The notes under the pieces: generated by a model
Database searches by the model: none
What the model saw: the letters and a program-made list of their open reading frames with translations, nothing else
What the model was told of the DNA's origin: nothing
NCBI RefSeq assembly: GCF_025399195.1
Contig: NW_026252090.1
Span: forward strand, 434,001-498,000
Direction of reading: 5' to 3'
From: Umbelopsis ramanniana AG
Lineage: Eukaryota > Mucoromycota > Umbelopsidomycetes > Umbelopsidales > Umbelopsidaceae
DNA: 64,000 nucleotides
Made by a program: the position numbers and the translations under genes
Shown here: piece by piece, positions 11,275 through 23,922 of the stretch
Position numbering within the stretch: position 1 is the first letter of the stretch
Layout of the letters: each line of letters begins with the position of its first letter

Positions 11275-11796
11275 AACCCTTTCTGTCTTCTTTACTTTCC
11301 TTTTGTTTTTCACCTATAAAAATTTCAGTTTTATCCACTGGGAACACAAGTGTTACACATCGTAATAACCCCGCAATTGGCAATCCATAGAAAGTTTTTG
11401 GCGCGATATTTATAAAATTGATCCTTGCCAGCGATCGACGGTATCATGACGCTGAGCAGCGCACATGATCTGTCAAGAGATCATTTAAAGGAGAGGAGAG
11501 TAGAGACCAAGGGGAAAAGGGGAGAGGCTTTTTGAACCATCTTATTTAGGATGGAGGAATAGGGCTGGGCTAGCACTAGTTTTTCCATAGAAAACTTTTT
11601 TAAGCTTGGGTGAGTTTTGTTTTTTTGCAAGTCAATAAATTTTTTTAAATATACACTATATATTTTTTTCAACATCCCTTTCTCTAATCATCATCATCTC
11701 GCAAGTTGCCCATTGACCCGTAAAGAGGTCATCTAATCTCTTACTACTCTTACCACATAATCATCTTGTACATCATCATTACATTCATTCCGCACA
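11275..11796. other. Intergenic, bioB 3' flank and CYRI promoter
   Basis: About 520 bp. There is an A/T-rich tract with a TATA-like stretch (aaatatacactatatattttt, about 11645) 150 bp before the next ATG. No credible reading frame. Confidence 0.4.
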
Positions 11797-13339
11797 ATGG
11801 GCCAATTCCTCTCCAACCTCAACATTCGCAACGGTACTGACGCTATGGTACCAGACGTCGCTTTCGATATCGAGAGTAAGTGATGTTCGCACCTTGACCA
11901 AAAAGTGATCTGCAAGGGACTCTTTTTGGGGGGAGGGGATAACCATTACAGATGGGATTCCGCCCCACTAGGGTCTCTTTTCTCGAACCAACCAAGGTCT
12001 CCCTAACTAAAAAAAATTAATTATTTTATTCACAGACGCAACGCCAAATGACGAAGAGCTTTTCTTGTATAATCAAATCTCATCCATGCTGGTCCAACCT
12101 GCTCCGGAATTGTTGAATCAATTGAAAAACTATCAATCGGCATCTGATCTTATTCGTGCAGCCATTGCGTCTCCCACGCCAGAAAACGAAAACCGTGCAT
12201 GGGAAGCCGTTTTGCCCATTGTCGACAAATTACGGGACTTTTACGAGTATGCTGCTGAACTAGGTAAAGAGAAATGTTTCATTCACCCAAATGGCTTGCC
12301 AATCGATGGCCCGCCGATCCTCCTTTCCCTGTCTTGTCCTTAAGCTGATCATTTTGTTATTTTCTCCCCTTTTAGAGGATTGCCTCCCCCAATTGCTCAG
12401 TATGCTCTGCTCGGGAGACGTGAACAAGAATTTGGAGAAGTATCAAGGTCTTACAAAGTTGTTGGCCGAGATACTGGACTTCGTCTTTGAGTTTGATTAT
12501 TTGAAGGTACCGGAATGAAAGATTCAAGTGATGAAATCCCCACCGTTCTCGTTTCTAATCCACCCGTTCCTTCTCTAGATGCGTAACGCCAGCTTGCAGA
12601 ATGATTTCTCATACTACCGAAGAATGCTTCAACGCGGTCGATACAGTAACAAGAATACCGATGACGACGGTCAGCAGTCGGATCTTCGCAACGCCATGAT
12701 TGAAGACGAGCAAGCTAACCGCATTTCATTGTTTATCGCTTACCCCACTCCAATGCTCAAATGCGTCATCGACACCACTGCCAACTACGTTCTTAAGCAC
12801 AGTGTTCAAAAGAGTGTTTGCGACTGTTTAACTGCCATATGGGCTTCCTGCTTCCTTGCCGTTAGCAAGAAGAGGTATGTTTTTTTAAGCGTGGATTTAC
12901 CTTTTATCTAATGATTTTTGACCTTTTTTTTTTTTACCTTTCTTCAGAAACCAACGACCGGAAACAGCCGCGTTCTGCCTTAAAGTCATGGTTGTGTCGA
13001 TCATCTTGTATGATCATATTGACCCCCATGGTGCCTTCTCTAAACAATCTCCCATCAATGTAATTATACTTATTTCTTTCTTTTTGGAAACGGAAAAGCT
13101 CATCGCGCCCCCTTGACTTTTTCTTCCGGATTTTTATTGCCTCAGCCCTCATGACTAACACTTTGCTTCCTATTCACTAGATTAAGAACTCGGTAAAGTT
13201 GATTCAGGCAATCAACGTTTTTAATATTCCACAGAATTCGAGTGCTTCCAACTTGATGCCTGCCTTGCGCTACAACTCGAAGCATCTCAATGATGACTCC
13301 ACTCCCAAAGGAGTCAAAAACCTGGTCATGGCGACATAA
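11797..13339 (+). CDS. CYRI / FAM49 homologue (Rac1-interacting, CYFIP-related)
   Basis: Six exons (11797-11875, 12036-12263, 12376-12506, 12579-12874, 12948-13059, 13181-13339) give 334 residues, the usual length of FAM49/CYRI proteins. The family's DUF1394 fold is supported by ELFLYNQISSML, LNQLKNYQSASDLIRAAI, LAEILDFVFEFDYLKM, NDFSYYRRMLQR, FIAYPTPMLK and VVSIILYDHIDPHGAF. The N-terminus MGQFLS supplies the Gly2 that is myristoylated in animal CYRI-B. In animals and Dictyostelium, CYRI binds active Rac1 and restrains the Scar/WAVE complex at the leading edge. A role in actin control here is inferred from that. The conserved YYRRMLQRGRYSN segment carries the basic Arg pair implicated in Rac binding. 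Confidence 0.93.
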
Positions 13340-14533
13340 TGGGCTCTTCTTCTTTATATCCCCCACTCCTCATTCTCCTCTCTCATATTCGTTCGATATT
13401 GGTATGTCTGGACATGACAGTATCGAATGACAACGAGTGTATTGAGTTTAATTATTAATTAGATATTTACGCGGTTATCTCTGTTCTTTGAAGTATCTTT
13501 TTTTTTTTTTTTTTATACAACACAACATGTATCATCTTGCTTCTTATCCCAACGACCTTTTTCCTTACTTCATCCCATTTTTTAAAATTAACCTTCGCTA
13601 CCCAATCACCCCCCAAGTAGAAGCTCATCTGTCTTCGTGCTTCACCACGTTTTCGTTAGCCTCCTTCATTTGCCAGAATAATTGTAAGTTAGAATTGCAA
13701 GCACTTTTGTTAGCATTCAATCTCTCACTGTACCAGCTTTTACCCCTCTCCCCCTTTTCATTTTTTTCTTTTCCTTTCTTTTTTCCTTTATGGACTCTCA
13801 TATCAAATGAAGAAGAGAAAAGAAAAGCTTGCTCGTGAAATGGTTGGCACTGAATGTGGGTAATGCCTGCTTTTCGTAATTTTTATTTATATTTTTATTT
13901 CATTTAATAATATTATTGGAGCGACATGAACCGTAAATTACATTATTGTTTGAAATCATCCACTACATTTCTCGGAATCATTCTTTCCTAGGCCTCTACA
14001 TAATTCTTGACCAGTCCAAGTCGTGGAATGACTTGGGGACTTCCCGTTGTCAAACTAGACTCCCACGAAGAAGCTATTTAAAAATTGTCCCACCTTCATA
14101 GAACAACGTTATGTATTACACAATTTGTCAGTCTATCTTTTTCACATGTTTTCAACCAACGGTAAACATGTTGGACGAGACCATAAACTTTTTTTTTTTT
14201 TGCATTTTCTACTGTTAGTCGCATTTGCAATGCGCCAAACCAATTGAATCGCCTTACAATGATTATCTGAGAAGCCAAGTAAGACACGGCATTCGTCATA
14301 TCGTCCTACCCGAGAATATGCGTACCAGTCGTGACATTCATTCTTCCGGATGGTAGATTTTTTTTGGGTCCGCCTCTTTTTCTTACCATAATTTTCACAA
14401 TAGTGTGGCTCCTTTGTCTTTACTGTTCGCTTGCTCGCGCAAAACGTTAACTTGCCTACAGGTACATCAGTATCAAGAACACTATCTATTATCCTCATTC
14501 TTTCTATTCACATCGGCATATACTAGAAAAGAA
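13340..14533. other. Intergenic, no supported gene
   Basis: About 1.2 kb. It contains homopolymer T runs (13499-13513, 14189-14199), pyrimidine-rich tracts and a 116-codon Phe/Leu/Ser-rich frame (13488-13838) that looks like translated low-complexity DNA. No protein family is seen. Confidence 0.4.
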
Positions 14534-15986
14534 ATGACAGACCGTCGACTACCACCTAAGATCACCGACTTCAACGAAGTTGAAAACAAGATGTATACGA
14601 TAACTAGTCTCAGGTAATGCATCATGCTCGAAAACGAATTCTCATGCGTTAAAGAATGTTTTATTCATATAAAAAAATTGCAATACTAGCAACTCGACAG
14701 ACACCATACCGAACAATCAAAGTGAAGTAGGGCCCAACTTGCCACAGGATGAGAAAGATAGGTCACCAACAAAGCCTGGCGTTCAGAGAGGAAGGCTGTA
14801 TTATGGATGGACAAAATCCCGATGGTTGCTGTTATTTTCCAACATCTTCGTAAGTAATTTCCTCGGATAAGGGAAAATAGAAAGTTTGCTACGATGATTT
14901 GCTAATACACTGGTTGGGTTTCGTACTAGTTTATGTTATATGCCACCATGGCATTCATTGCCTGCATGGTTACGTATGGAGAAGGTACATGGACAACCAT
15001 TCATCAATTTCGATCCATTTTTTGCGTACTTTAGTATTGAAAACGTCATTTCCTTTTACTATCTGACAGGCTACACCAACGCTCCAATCGTTGTTGCTGC
15101 CAACGCAAGTATTCTAGGAGGTAAAAAAAAAAAATTAATCCCCCCCGCCTTCGTGAAGCCCATTTTACTTATACCATGTATAATCAGTCACTCTCGCCTT
15201 CTCTCTACTAAGCATGGTGGTTGCTTGTATTGGAATGGCAGGTATCATCAGGAAAGACAGAAGGTTGCTTGGTTGGTATTGTCTATGGTTGTGGCCATGC
15301 TTTGGCCTATTGTGCGCTATTGGATATCTCGGCTACAAACAAGACACTTGGAATCTCAGCGCGAAACTAGGTATGCAATGGCGTTACAACCTAAGCAGTA
15401 ATGCTCGCATAGCCCTTCAGAATACCGTAAGTTGATAAGCCTCTGACAGTCTACCGTTTTTTCTGCTATTGATGCTGCCTTGACACTATAGTTACACTGT
15501 TGTGGATTCGATAACCCCTCCGATCATGCGACTTATTTTGACCGCTGCTTTCCAAAGTCACTGCTCCCAGGCTGCGAATACAAATTACATCAATTTGAAA
15601 GCTCGTTTCTTAAGACTACATACATAGTGGCATTTTCATTTGTTCCCGTTCAGCTTATCGTCATGATTTTCGCCATCCTCTGTTCCAACCATGTCACCCT
15701 TCAATTTGGTCGTAGAGCCAGACCAAATATTGCGTATTTGAATGGTCACAGCGATTGGCGAACTTGGGAGCAAGAACAAAAGCAGAAAAAAGCATCAGAA
15801 AGTGAATGCGATGCAAAGGGACTCCCATACAAATTCTCGCCTATCGACTTGTATTCTCCAGGGAAATTCTCCTTGGAAAGTGAGATTCTCCAAGCTCAAG
15901 ACAAGACTTTTGCTACAGGCGGTGCAGCACTTAGCAGTGGAGAGGTAACACGAAGGAGAAGTGGTCATAGACAGGTCCAGCGTTAA
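14534..15986 (+). CDS. Tetraspanin
   Basis: Six exons (14534-14613, 14690-14849, 14930-14984, 15070-15120, 15188-15426, 15492-15986) give 359 residues. There is a hydrophilic N-terminal tail of about 75 residues, then four membrane spans: WLLLFSNIFFMLYATMAFIACMV, the segment after GYTNAPIVVAANASILGGVTLAFSLL, LGWYCLWLWPCFGLLCAIGYLGY, and the last around residues 230-255. The large loop between spans 3 and 4 holds the hallmark CCG (C198-C199-G200) and further Cys (FDRCFPKSLLPGC), as in tetraspanins. The 100-residue cytosolic C-tail is long for the family. Fungal tetraspanins organise membrane microdomains, and some are needed for appressorium or hyphal functions. The role here is not determinable. 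Confidence 0.85.
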
Positions 15987-16390
15987 TATATAGCATATTC
16001 ATAAAAAGAGGACAATACTTCATAAATGGTGGCCGACTGAAGATTCTATTAACTGAAAAATGGTATTCCACCATATCATATAACTTTACAACTCCTTGGT
16101 TAGCTACATACAATAGACGCTACTACACTATTAATAGACCTCTTCTTAATGATGTGCCTTCTCTATCAATATAACGATGTATATGGGCTAATTACATTGC
16201 GCTACCAAATATTTACAAACTGGTCAAGATGTTTGCCACCACAGCAATGTTTGAATTTTTTTGACTCACAGAAGTGTCCCGAAAAATTGATGACTGTTGA
16301 CCCGAATTCCACGTCACAATTCATTGACTGTGCCAGTAACCAAGTTTATCGAACCCCCTTTGCTGACCAAAAACCCTTACTGTAATTCAT
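15987..16390. other. Intergenic, tetraspanin 3' flank and MPP beta promoter
   Basis: About 400 bp. Nothing coding beyond a short frame (16149-16385) without family features. Confidence 0.35.
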
Positions 16391-18063
16391 ATGGCTTCAC
16401 GTTTACTGCTCTCGAATGCGATCAAATCTCGCACCGGCATTGCTAAGAAGGTAAATAACTAGAACTAAACTAGTGTTTTTTGCTGCTCTATTTGAGGCGC
16501 CTCCTAGCTTCTTTAGTGTATACGATCTACCCAATCTACATTGGCGATCGTCAAACGTGCAATAGAGTTGACCATTTCCTTCTGCTTCTATGTATTGAAA
16601 AGCCGTACGATAACCTCCATGATTGACAATTATTCTTATTCCTCTAGTTTATTCGACCTCTCGCAACCGCTACTAATCTCTTCCCAGCCACTCGCACCAC
16701 CACTTTGGCAAATGGATTGACAGTTGCTACGGAAGAGAATCCAACTGCTCAAACAGCAACTGTTGGCGTATGGATTGATGCTGGCTCTCGCGCAGAGAAC
16801 GAAAAGAACAATGGCGCTGCTCATTTTCTTGAACACATGGCATTCAAGGCGAGTACCGACTCCGACTTCTCGAAGACAATGTCCAGAACTACTAACACTT
16901 GTTTCCTATAGGGCACTAACACTCGCACGCAAAGAGACTTGGAACTTCAAATTGAAAACATGGGTGCTCACTTGAACGCCTATACTTCTCGAGAACAAAC
17001 CGTTTATTATGCCAAAGCGTTCAAAAGCGACGTTCCCCAAGCTGTCGAGATTTTGTCCGATATTCTTCAAAATTCCAAACTCGAATACAAAGCTATTGAA
17101 CGCGAGAGAGATGTTATCTTGAGAGAACAGGAAGAAGTGGATAAGCAACTCGAAGAGGTCGTGTTTGACCATTTGCACGCCACTGCTTTCCAGGGACAGT
17201 CTCTTGGCCGTACTATCTTGGGACCCAAGGAAAATATTCAGTCTCTCACCCGAGATGACCTTGCTAATTACATCAAGACCAACTACTCTGGTGACCGTAT
17301 GGTCTTGGTAGGTGCTGGAAGTGTGGACCATGACCATCTTGTCAGTCTGGCTGAAAAGAATTTTGGCAATCTGCCTTGCGAGACTAGTCAATCGGTTGGA
17401 TCCAAGGTCATGACAGGTAAACCCAAGTTCACTGGTTCTGAAATCCGCATGCGTGACGACACCATGCCTCAGGCACACATTGCCATGGCTGTCGAGGGAG
17501 TTAGCTGGACATCCCCTGATTATTTCCCTATCCTCGTTCTCCAATCCATTATTGGATCTTGGGATCGTACTTTGGGAGCCACCGGTCATATGTCTTCTAG
17601 ACTTTCAGCCGTCGTGAACAAGCATCAACTTGCAAACTCTTTCATGTCTTTCAACACTTCCTACAAAGATACCGGTTTGTGGGGTATTTATCTCATTTCC
17701 GAGAACAAAACACAACTGGACGACTTGATCTATTTCACACAAAAGGAATGGGCACGACTTGCTACGACTGTGACAGAGGGAGAGGTCGAACGATCCAAGA
17801 TGCAGTTAAAGGCTAGCTTGTTGCTTGGTTTGGATGGATCCACTGCCATTGCTGAAGACATTGGACGACAAATGTTGACGTCAAGCAAGCGAATGTCGCC
17901 ACATGAGGTTGAAGTCGCTGTTTCCAGCATCACTGTAGATGATGTTCGTCGTGTCGCCAAGGAATATCTTTCGGACAAGGAAGTTGCCATTGTTGGCCTT
18001 GGTCCCATTGAAGCCCTTCCAGACTACAACCGGGTCCGCGGATTCATGTCAGACAATAAGTAA
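16391..18063 (+). CDS. Mitochondrial processing peptidase beta subunit
   Basis: Three exons (16391-16450, 16648-16848, 16912-18063) give 470 residues, normal for the family. This is the catalytic subunit that removes presequences from imported mitochondrial proteins, paired with MPP alpha in the matrix. The zinc site is H79-FL-E82-H83 within [13 protein letters not shown], with the distal Glu in the downstream segment around [51 protein letters not shown] is diagnostic for MPP beta. The N-terminus is basic and serine-rich, a presequence. The second intron (16849-16911) begins with GC rather than GT: the upstream exon ends FK and the downstream exon starts GTNTR, exactly the conserved junction, so a GC-AG intron is required to keep the frame. 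Confidence 0.96.
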
Positions 18064-18975
18064 GTTTCATTGGAAGCATGTATAAGCGAGGTTCTTGTAC
18101 TGATTTGGGGAGCGTCTCTTTGACACAGATTTTAAACCAGCAAAAGCCTGAATGAATGCCATTCATTTCATATCCCTTGCTGAGACAACAGCAAAGCCCC
18201 CCCCCCCATAGAAGTCAATCATTTGCTGATTCTTATGACAGCCGTCTTTACCTTTCATCCTACCCACCGTTTTTCTTAATGTACTCAAATTGTCACATTT
18301 ACATCAGACCTTATTTTTATCTTGTAAAGATACAACACACAAAAAAGTTGCTCAAACACCCATGTTCAATTATATATTTCTTACCAGGAGATTGCACGCT
18401 GTACGCATGGATGAGGGGCTAAGTTCTGACCAAATGACTGGAAGGAGTGATTCAAAAATCAATGCTAGCTTACTTGCTATAGCTTTGTAATGCATTCCAA
18501 GACAGGGGAGGTCATCTTTGTTGGCCAACAAAACGGACAGGCACACATTAAGAAAGTGACTATAAAAAAGGGGTAAGGTTTGACATTCATATAGCAATAC
18601 AGCAGCGAGGTTTTTTTTTTTTGCCATTCAGATGGGCAAAGGTGGCAAAGTGACAGGCCTGCGTTGACGACGGTATCTTTTGCTGGCATAAGCTGAGGAT
18701 AGAAGCCATCAACGACAAAACCAGTCAAATTGAAGTTATCCATCAGCCCGTGTGAACGATGCCCCATTCAGGGCCCCCTTTACAACTCCTCATTCAATAA
18801 TCAACGAGGCAAAACCCCGTCTTTCTTGCATTGAACTATGCATTGTCTCCGCAAAGATATGATGTGCCTTATAACAAGTGCAAATTCCCATTGACTTTAT
18901 TATGTAATTACCTTTGGATTTTCCTTTGTCTTGCTTCCCCCATTCATTCCTTTCCTTGTGTCACCGTATGTTAGC
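18064..18975. other. Intergenic, no supported gene
   Basis: About 0.9 kb with a poly-C run (18196-18207) and poly-T tracts. Open frames up to 96 codons overlap on both strands and show no family features. Confidence 0.35.
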
Positions 18976-19427
18976 ATGTTCGCTCGTAAATCTTCCTACA
19001 TCGTCATTGTTTTGATAGTAGCCACTTTAGTGTCGGCACAAGGTGAGTAAATGCTCAGCTATTCTATTTTAAAGCTGTGGCACACAAAATTGCTGAACGG
19101 TTTCTTGTCTGGGATATAGACGAGCAAGGTGAGACGCAGAAAGTCGGAGATGTTGCAAATTCCAACCCGTTTGATGAGGCGGTAAATCACAACGTCAATG
19201 ATGGCAGTAAGGCGCAAATTGTACCTGTCATCAATACCACCGGCACCCTTCACGCAACAGCATCGTCTACAATGGACGACTTCGCTCCTATTACTGTTGC
19301 ACCAAGCCCGTCTGTCACCAAATACTCTGCAGGCCAAAATTCAGTACCACGGAATTTCTCACAAGCATCCTTTCTTGTAAGGTTGGCCATACTGTTGACC
19401 GCCTTAAACCTTGTAAATAGTATCTAG
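18976..19427 (+). CDS. Small secreted, probably GPI-anchored, surface protein
   Basis: Two exons (18976-19042, 19120-19427) give 124 residues. The N-terminus MFARKSSYIVIVLIVATLVSAQ is a signal peptide with a likely cleavage before QDEQ. The mature part is short, rich in Ser, Thr, Asn and Val, and has two N-glycosylation sequons (NTT, NFS). The C-terminus SFLVRLAILLTALNLVNSI is hydrophobic with no cytosolic tail, the form of a GPI-attachment signal; the omega site is probably among the preceding small residues. This is typical of fungal cell-wall or plasma-membrane mannoproteins. No domain is recognised. Confidence 0.65.
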
Positions 19428-19963
19428 ACACGCCATACATAACTCTGTTTTTCAACCTTTTTTTCTTTTCTTTTTTAATACTTAGAAAGGTAGTATTGTT
19501 TTCCTCCTTTTTCGTTGACAGCGGAGAACCTCTTCGTCTATAGCCTGTTCAACTAGGCCTGAGCCCTGAAAGTGTACTCCATGTTCTTTGAAAGAAACAT
19601 AGATGGACTAGTTCAAGCAGAAACAGAATAGCTTATAAAAATGAAAAACCGATGTCGTGGTGGATAGACATTTTTCCATGTTTTCCAGTCCTCTCAGCAG
19701 AGAGCAGTCCACGTGCATGAAGTGGTGGTGTCTCTATTGCAAATCCCTTGACACATGCGGAGGAAAGCGGACTTATGATTGGACAACTGTATTGAACTTT
19801 TTTTTTTGCCATGTTGTCTGTGCGGTTATTCTGGAAGGTGGCACAGGCGATTGTGGGATATACAAGCGTAATAATAACCAGCTGCGAAGTTTTCGGGCTT
19901 TCGAACTTGCTTTTCATATTAGGATCAGTTACGGTAGTTTAAATACTGGTGTCCTGTACTTCC
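19428..19963. other. Intergenic, promoter region of the PH-LRR gene
   Basis: About 535 bp with pyrimidine tracts. Antisense frames of about 100 codons appear by chance. No feature recognised. Confidence 0.3.
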
Positions 19964-22900
19964 ATGCTCAAAAATTTTGGCTTTAGCGATTCGTCTCGGA
20001 AGAACACCGTTGCCAGTCGACCACCTTCATCCAACCGTTCAACCTTACTTAGTCACAGAACGTCCATCTTCAGTACTCTCTCCAGAGCCTCCACAGCCGC
20101 CACTGAAGACGACATAAGTGTTTCTTCTTACAAGCATCCTCGGGACTATTCACAACATCGTTCTTCCATGTCTGTCCACTCCAGTGATTCAATAAGATCA
20201 GCACCCCTGAGAACGAACACCTCTCTCTCGGCCCTGTCAAACGATGTCTATGCCTATAGGTCGTCTTCCATTTCGGACCCAAACTCCCCGGCTTTGTCGC
20301 ATCCTAACCTGTCAAGGAGCAACACTTCAGACACTGTGATGGGTAGTTCGTCATTGATACCACTTTCCCCTCCTCACACTCCAGGGGTAGTTGATGTGAA
20401 TCAGTTCCCGACATACCCACCATCAAATGCCGAGAAGCAAGCCGCCAGAAATGCTATGAACCAGCATGAGGCCACAATTAACGTCGTCTACGCCAGTGAT
20501 GTTACTCACGACTTTGAGCGTAGCAGGTTATCGAGAACCAAAAAGGAATATGTAGTCCTCACCAATCAACATCTACTGCGGTTTAAAAACCAACAGAAAG
20601 CTAATCAGTCCCTGGACTTGTTTGCGTCCAACCAATCCCGTAGCATCCCTGTCTCACCACCGTCCAAAATCTTTACCAGCAAGGATCATTTTATGCTGCG
20701 AGTGGACAACATCATTGCAATTCACGCTGTTGGTGGAGCTCCCTACACTTTCCGCATAGACTACGTAGCTGATGAAGAAGCAAGACAGGTATCATCCATT
20801 AACTTTACGGTGGTGTCCTCCAGCGATCGTTTAAAATGGATGGACCGACTTCGCTCTCTCACTCGTGTCTACCTGCCCCGAACCCATTTTGTTTCAAGAC
20901 AAGACCGACTTCGTGGTACGCATCGCCTTTCCAGACATAAGGACATTCCCGACAATAACGACGAAATAGTGATGCATAAGGCAATCTTTAGATATAAGCG
21001 ACTGAAGAGTGATAATTCGGGACAGTACAAGGAATTATTCGCTACCATCAATGTTGCATTGGGAAAGTTCAGTATCTATATCTTACCAAATGAACAATCG
21101 GACGAAGATCATATCAACACTGTTGGCCGTGATAGGTATGGCTTTTTGGCTTTGCAGTCGATGACTTTGGATGGGAATGACGATACACTGCGCCTCAAGT
21201 TTCGCCAAGTCCAAGCTGACTCCAAAATTGTGGAATTGGCCACCAGTCACTGCGAAGAACTTCTACAAGATATTCGTAGAGCTATCCATTCTCTGGTCCC
21301 TCTCTACCCCACGCCTCCATACCAACTGATTGCAAATGACAGTATCCAAAACGTACGCATGTTGCCTATGACCGACATTAGCAAAATCGATGATTTTGGA
21401 TTCAATCGCCTTTTAGAAGCTTATTGCGCCGCATTCAATTTAAACAAAGCTAGATTCAATTACGTGGTGGATTCTACAGCCGATACAGAAGATGGATTGA
21501 GCTTGGAACTTCACCCTGCCAACGAGATAGGCGAATCTACTCCGTTGTATACCCGATATGAGCTCTTAGCCTTTATGAGATCTCTACGACATAATGTAAG
21601 TTAAACTTTGATGCACAGCCTGAGCATGCATAATACTATTTCAAATCACTGCCCCCTTCTCACACACAATTCATATTTTTATGCCATCTTCAGACTACCT
21701 TCCGCAAAATATCCTTTGCCAATGTCGATCTAAGCGAAATCAACTCTTGGTCCGGAAAGAAAGATGATGGCTGGACCGTCAGCATTGAAGACGGTCAACA
21801 TGTTGAAAACGTTTTGGCAAGTGAACTTTATACCCTTATTCTCCACAATAAGAAACTCCGGGGTCTGGATCTATCCGATTGTAATATCGGAGGATCCAAG
21901 CACACGCATTCTCCCATTTCCGTCATTGGTACAGTTTTGCAGTCCAAGCAAACAGGCTTGAACAGCCTTCACCTCAAGAACAATACCCTCTCTGCCAATG
22001 ATGTGGATGCTCTCGCCCGAGGAATTCTAGTGGCAAGAAAGGCAATTCGAGAGCTTGTAGTGAGTGGCTGTGGTTTGGATGCCATGCAAATTGATACAAT
22101 TCTGCAAGCCGTGTATATGCGCTCTCCTGGCCACATGAAATATTTGGACATATCCTCCAATACCAGCAACATCAGTGTCGCGCAAGTTGACGGCATCTTC
22201 CGCCGTTGCAATCGTCTCGACCATATCAGACTCCGAAATTGTGGCTACCTTCCAGACCCAATGACATTAGATCTAACTAAGCTGGAAACTCTAGATCTCG
22301 GCTTAACACCACTTTCGGATGAACATGTGCTCACTTTGTGTCAATGGATTATAACGCCATCTTTCGCTAACATCAAATCGCTCCACTTGGACGGATGTGG
22401 CTTACATGCTGGCCATGTTCGGGATATCTTGATCGCCATTGCCCGGTCCAAGAACATGGCCATCCATGTTGACTTTTCGCAGAACCCAATTTTCAGACAT
22501 ACCAATCATTTGCCTAGACTTTGGTATGCCATCATGCAGAGTTACACACCCCTTAGCATGGGTTTCCGTGACCTTGAATGGGATGAAAACTCTCTGCAAG
22601 AGTTCTTGGATAGTATGATGGACAACGAGACGCTTGTTAAATTGGATCTGTCAGGTATGCGTGTCCTTCCGTCCTCCAGACAAAGTGGAGCCGTGGGTCC
22701 GGATACCATCAAGAAACTTGCCACCCTGTTTGAACGTAACAAGAAGTTACAAGAACTTCACTTGTCCGGCGGAGAAGACGAGAATGGCACCAGAATTGGT
22801 CTTGGAAAAGCCATGTCTTCTGCACTCTCTGCACTTGCCTATAACACTGTGCTGAAGAAGTTGGTCTTGCGTGGAGTTCGATTTGGCGATGTTGGCATTA

Positions 22901-23696
22901 CAGCTCTGGCCGACGTTATCAAGGTCAACCAAACCATTACCTATCTTGACATTGAAGACAATAGCGTAAGTTTCTTTTTTCAATGACCACGATGCAGCAT
23001 GAAGTGACAAATTCGTTTTGTTTTTCCGGTAACTAACCATCCCCCCATATCCTTCCAACATAGGTTACAATTGACGGCTATCGTATGCTGAATGAGGCAC
23101 TTATGACCAACAATATCCTGATGACCCTTCCTAGACCTCGTATCGATCTTCGCAATCAAATAGCGCAATTGAAGGAAGCCATCAGAGAACTGACGTTGGC
23201 TGAAAATGAAACTCGTTATATCATTGCCAACTCTGGTGGCTCAGATACTAGAAGAGCAAGACTGCAACTCCAAGTACAAGTGCGAAGTCAAGCCGAGTCC
23301 GCCATGGAAAGAATCACTTCTGAAGTGGATAAGGTGATGGCGGCCATTGACAGAAACAAAAAACTTTGGGAACGCGTGCAGGCACAAGTTCGACTCCAAG
23401 CCCAGCAACCTTATGTACCTCGAAACGACTATGCTGACCATATGATGAATGACTTGACCGATACCATCAACATGTTCGGTATCAACCCTCCGGTTCTCAA
23501 TCAAGAGCAGCGTACTCCACCTTCCGACGTCTATGCTTCTGTGCCTTGGACCTCTACTGGGTTCTCGGATGTAGACTACATTACCATGCATCCGCGCTCT
23601 GCGTCCAGCCCTGGTACGCCGTCAGAGCATAGTTCTGTTGGCAGTCAGTTTGTGCCTTACAACCAACCTTATAACAAACCCGACAGTGTAATGTAA
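19964..23696 (+). CDS. PH-LRR-coiled-coil protein, CARMIL-like architecture
   Basis: Three exons (19964-21595, 21694-22965, 23064-23696) give 1178 residues. Order of parts: Ser/Thr-rich disordered head (1-160); a PH-like fold (about 165-310, containing KEYVVLTNQHLLRFKN and ending in a WMDRL helix); a second PH-like segment (about 335-445); a leucine-rich-repeat solenoid (about 555-985) with repeats such as LRGLDLSDCNIGG, LNSLHLKNNTLS, LKYLDISSN-type, LETLDLGLTPLSDEHV, LVKLDLSGM and ITYLDIEDNSV; a coiled coil (about 1000-1075, IAQLKEAIRELTLAENETR onward); and a Pro/Ser-rich tail. CARMIL proteins combine PH and LRR parts and bind capping protein and Arp2/3-linked factors. A capping-protein-interaction motif was not identified here, so CARMIL is a comparison and not an assignment. 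The ATG at 19964 is preferred over an upstream GTG. Confidence 0.8.
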
Positions 23697-23922
23697 TATG
23701 ATGATATAGCTCATTTATTTAATTCTTTTTCCATTAATCGTTTGTAAAAAACCAATATCACCAAAGAAAAATCCGCTGTGGCTAAAGAAAACCTGCGGTT
23801 TAACCCCTTCCATTCATTCGATTTTTTTCTTCATACATTGAATTCATTCATTCCCCTTCCCCTCTTTTTTTTTTTAGCCATACAGTATGCTATAAAAAAT
23901 ATACAAACAAAAAGGTTGAAGG

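Noticed and set aside
13488-13838. 116-codon Phe/Leu/Ser-rich plus ORF
   Set aside because: It opens in a poly-T run and reads like translated pyrimidine-rich noncoding DNA. No intron, signal or family evidence.
16906-17589. 227-codon minus-strand ORF
   Set aside because: Antisense shadow of the MPP beta third exon; no family features.
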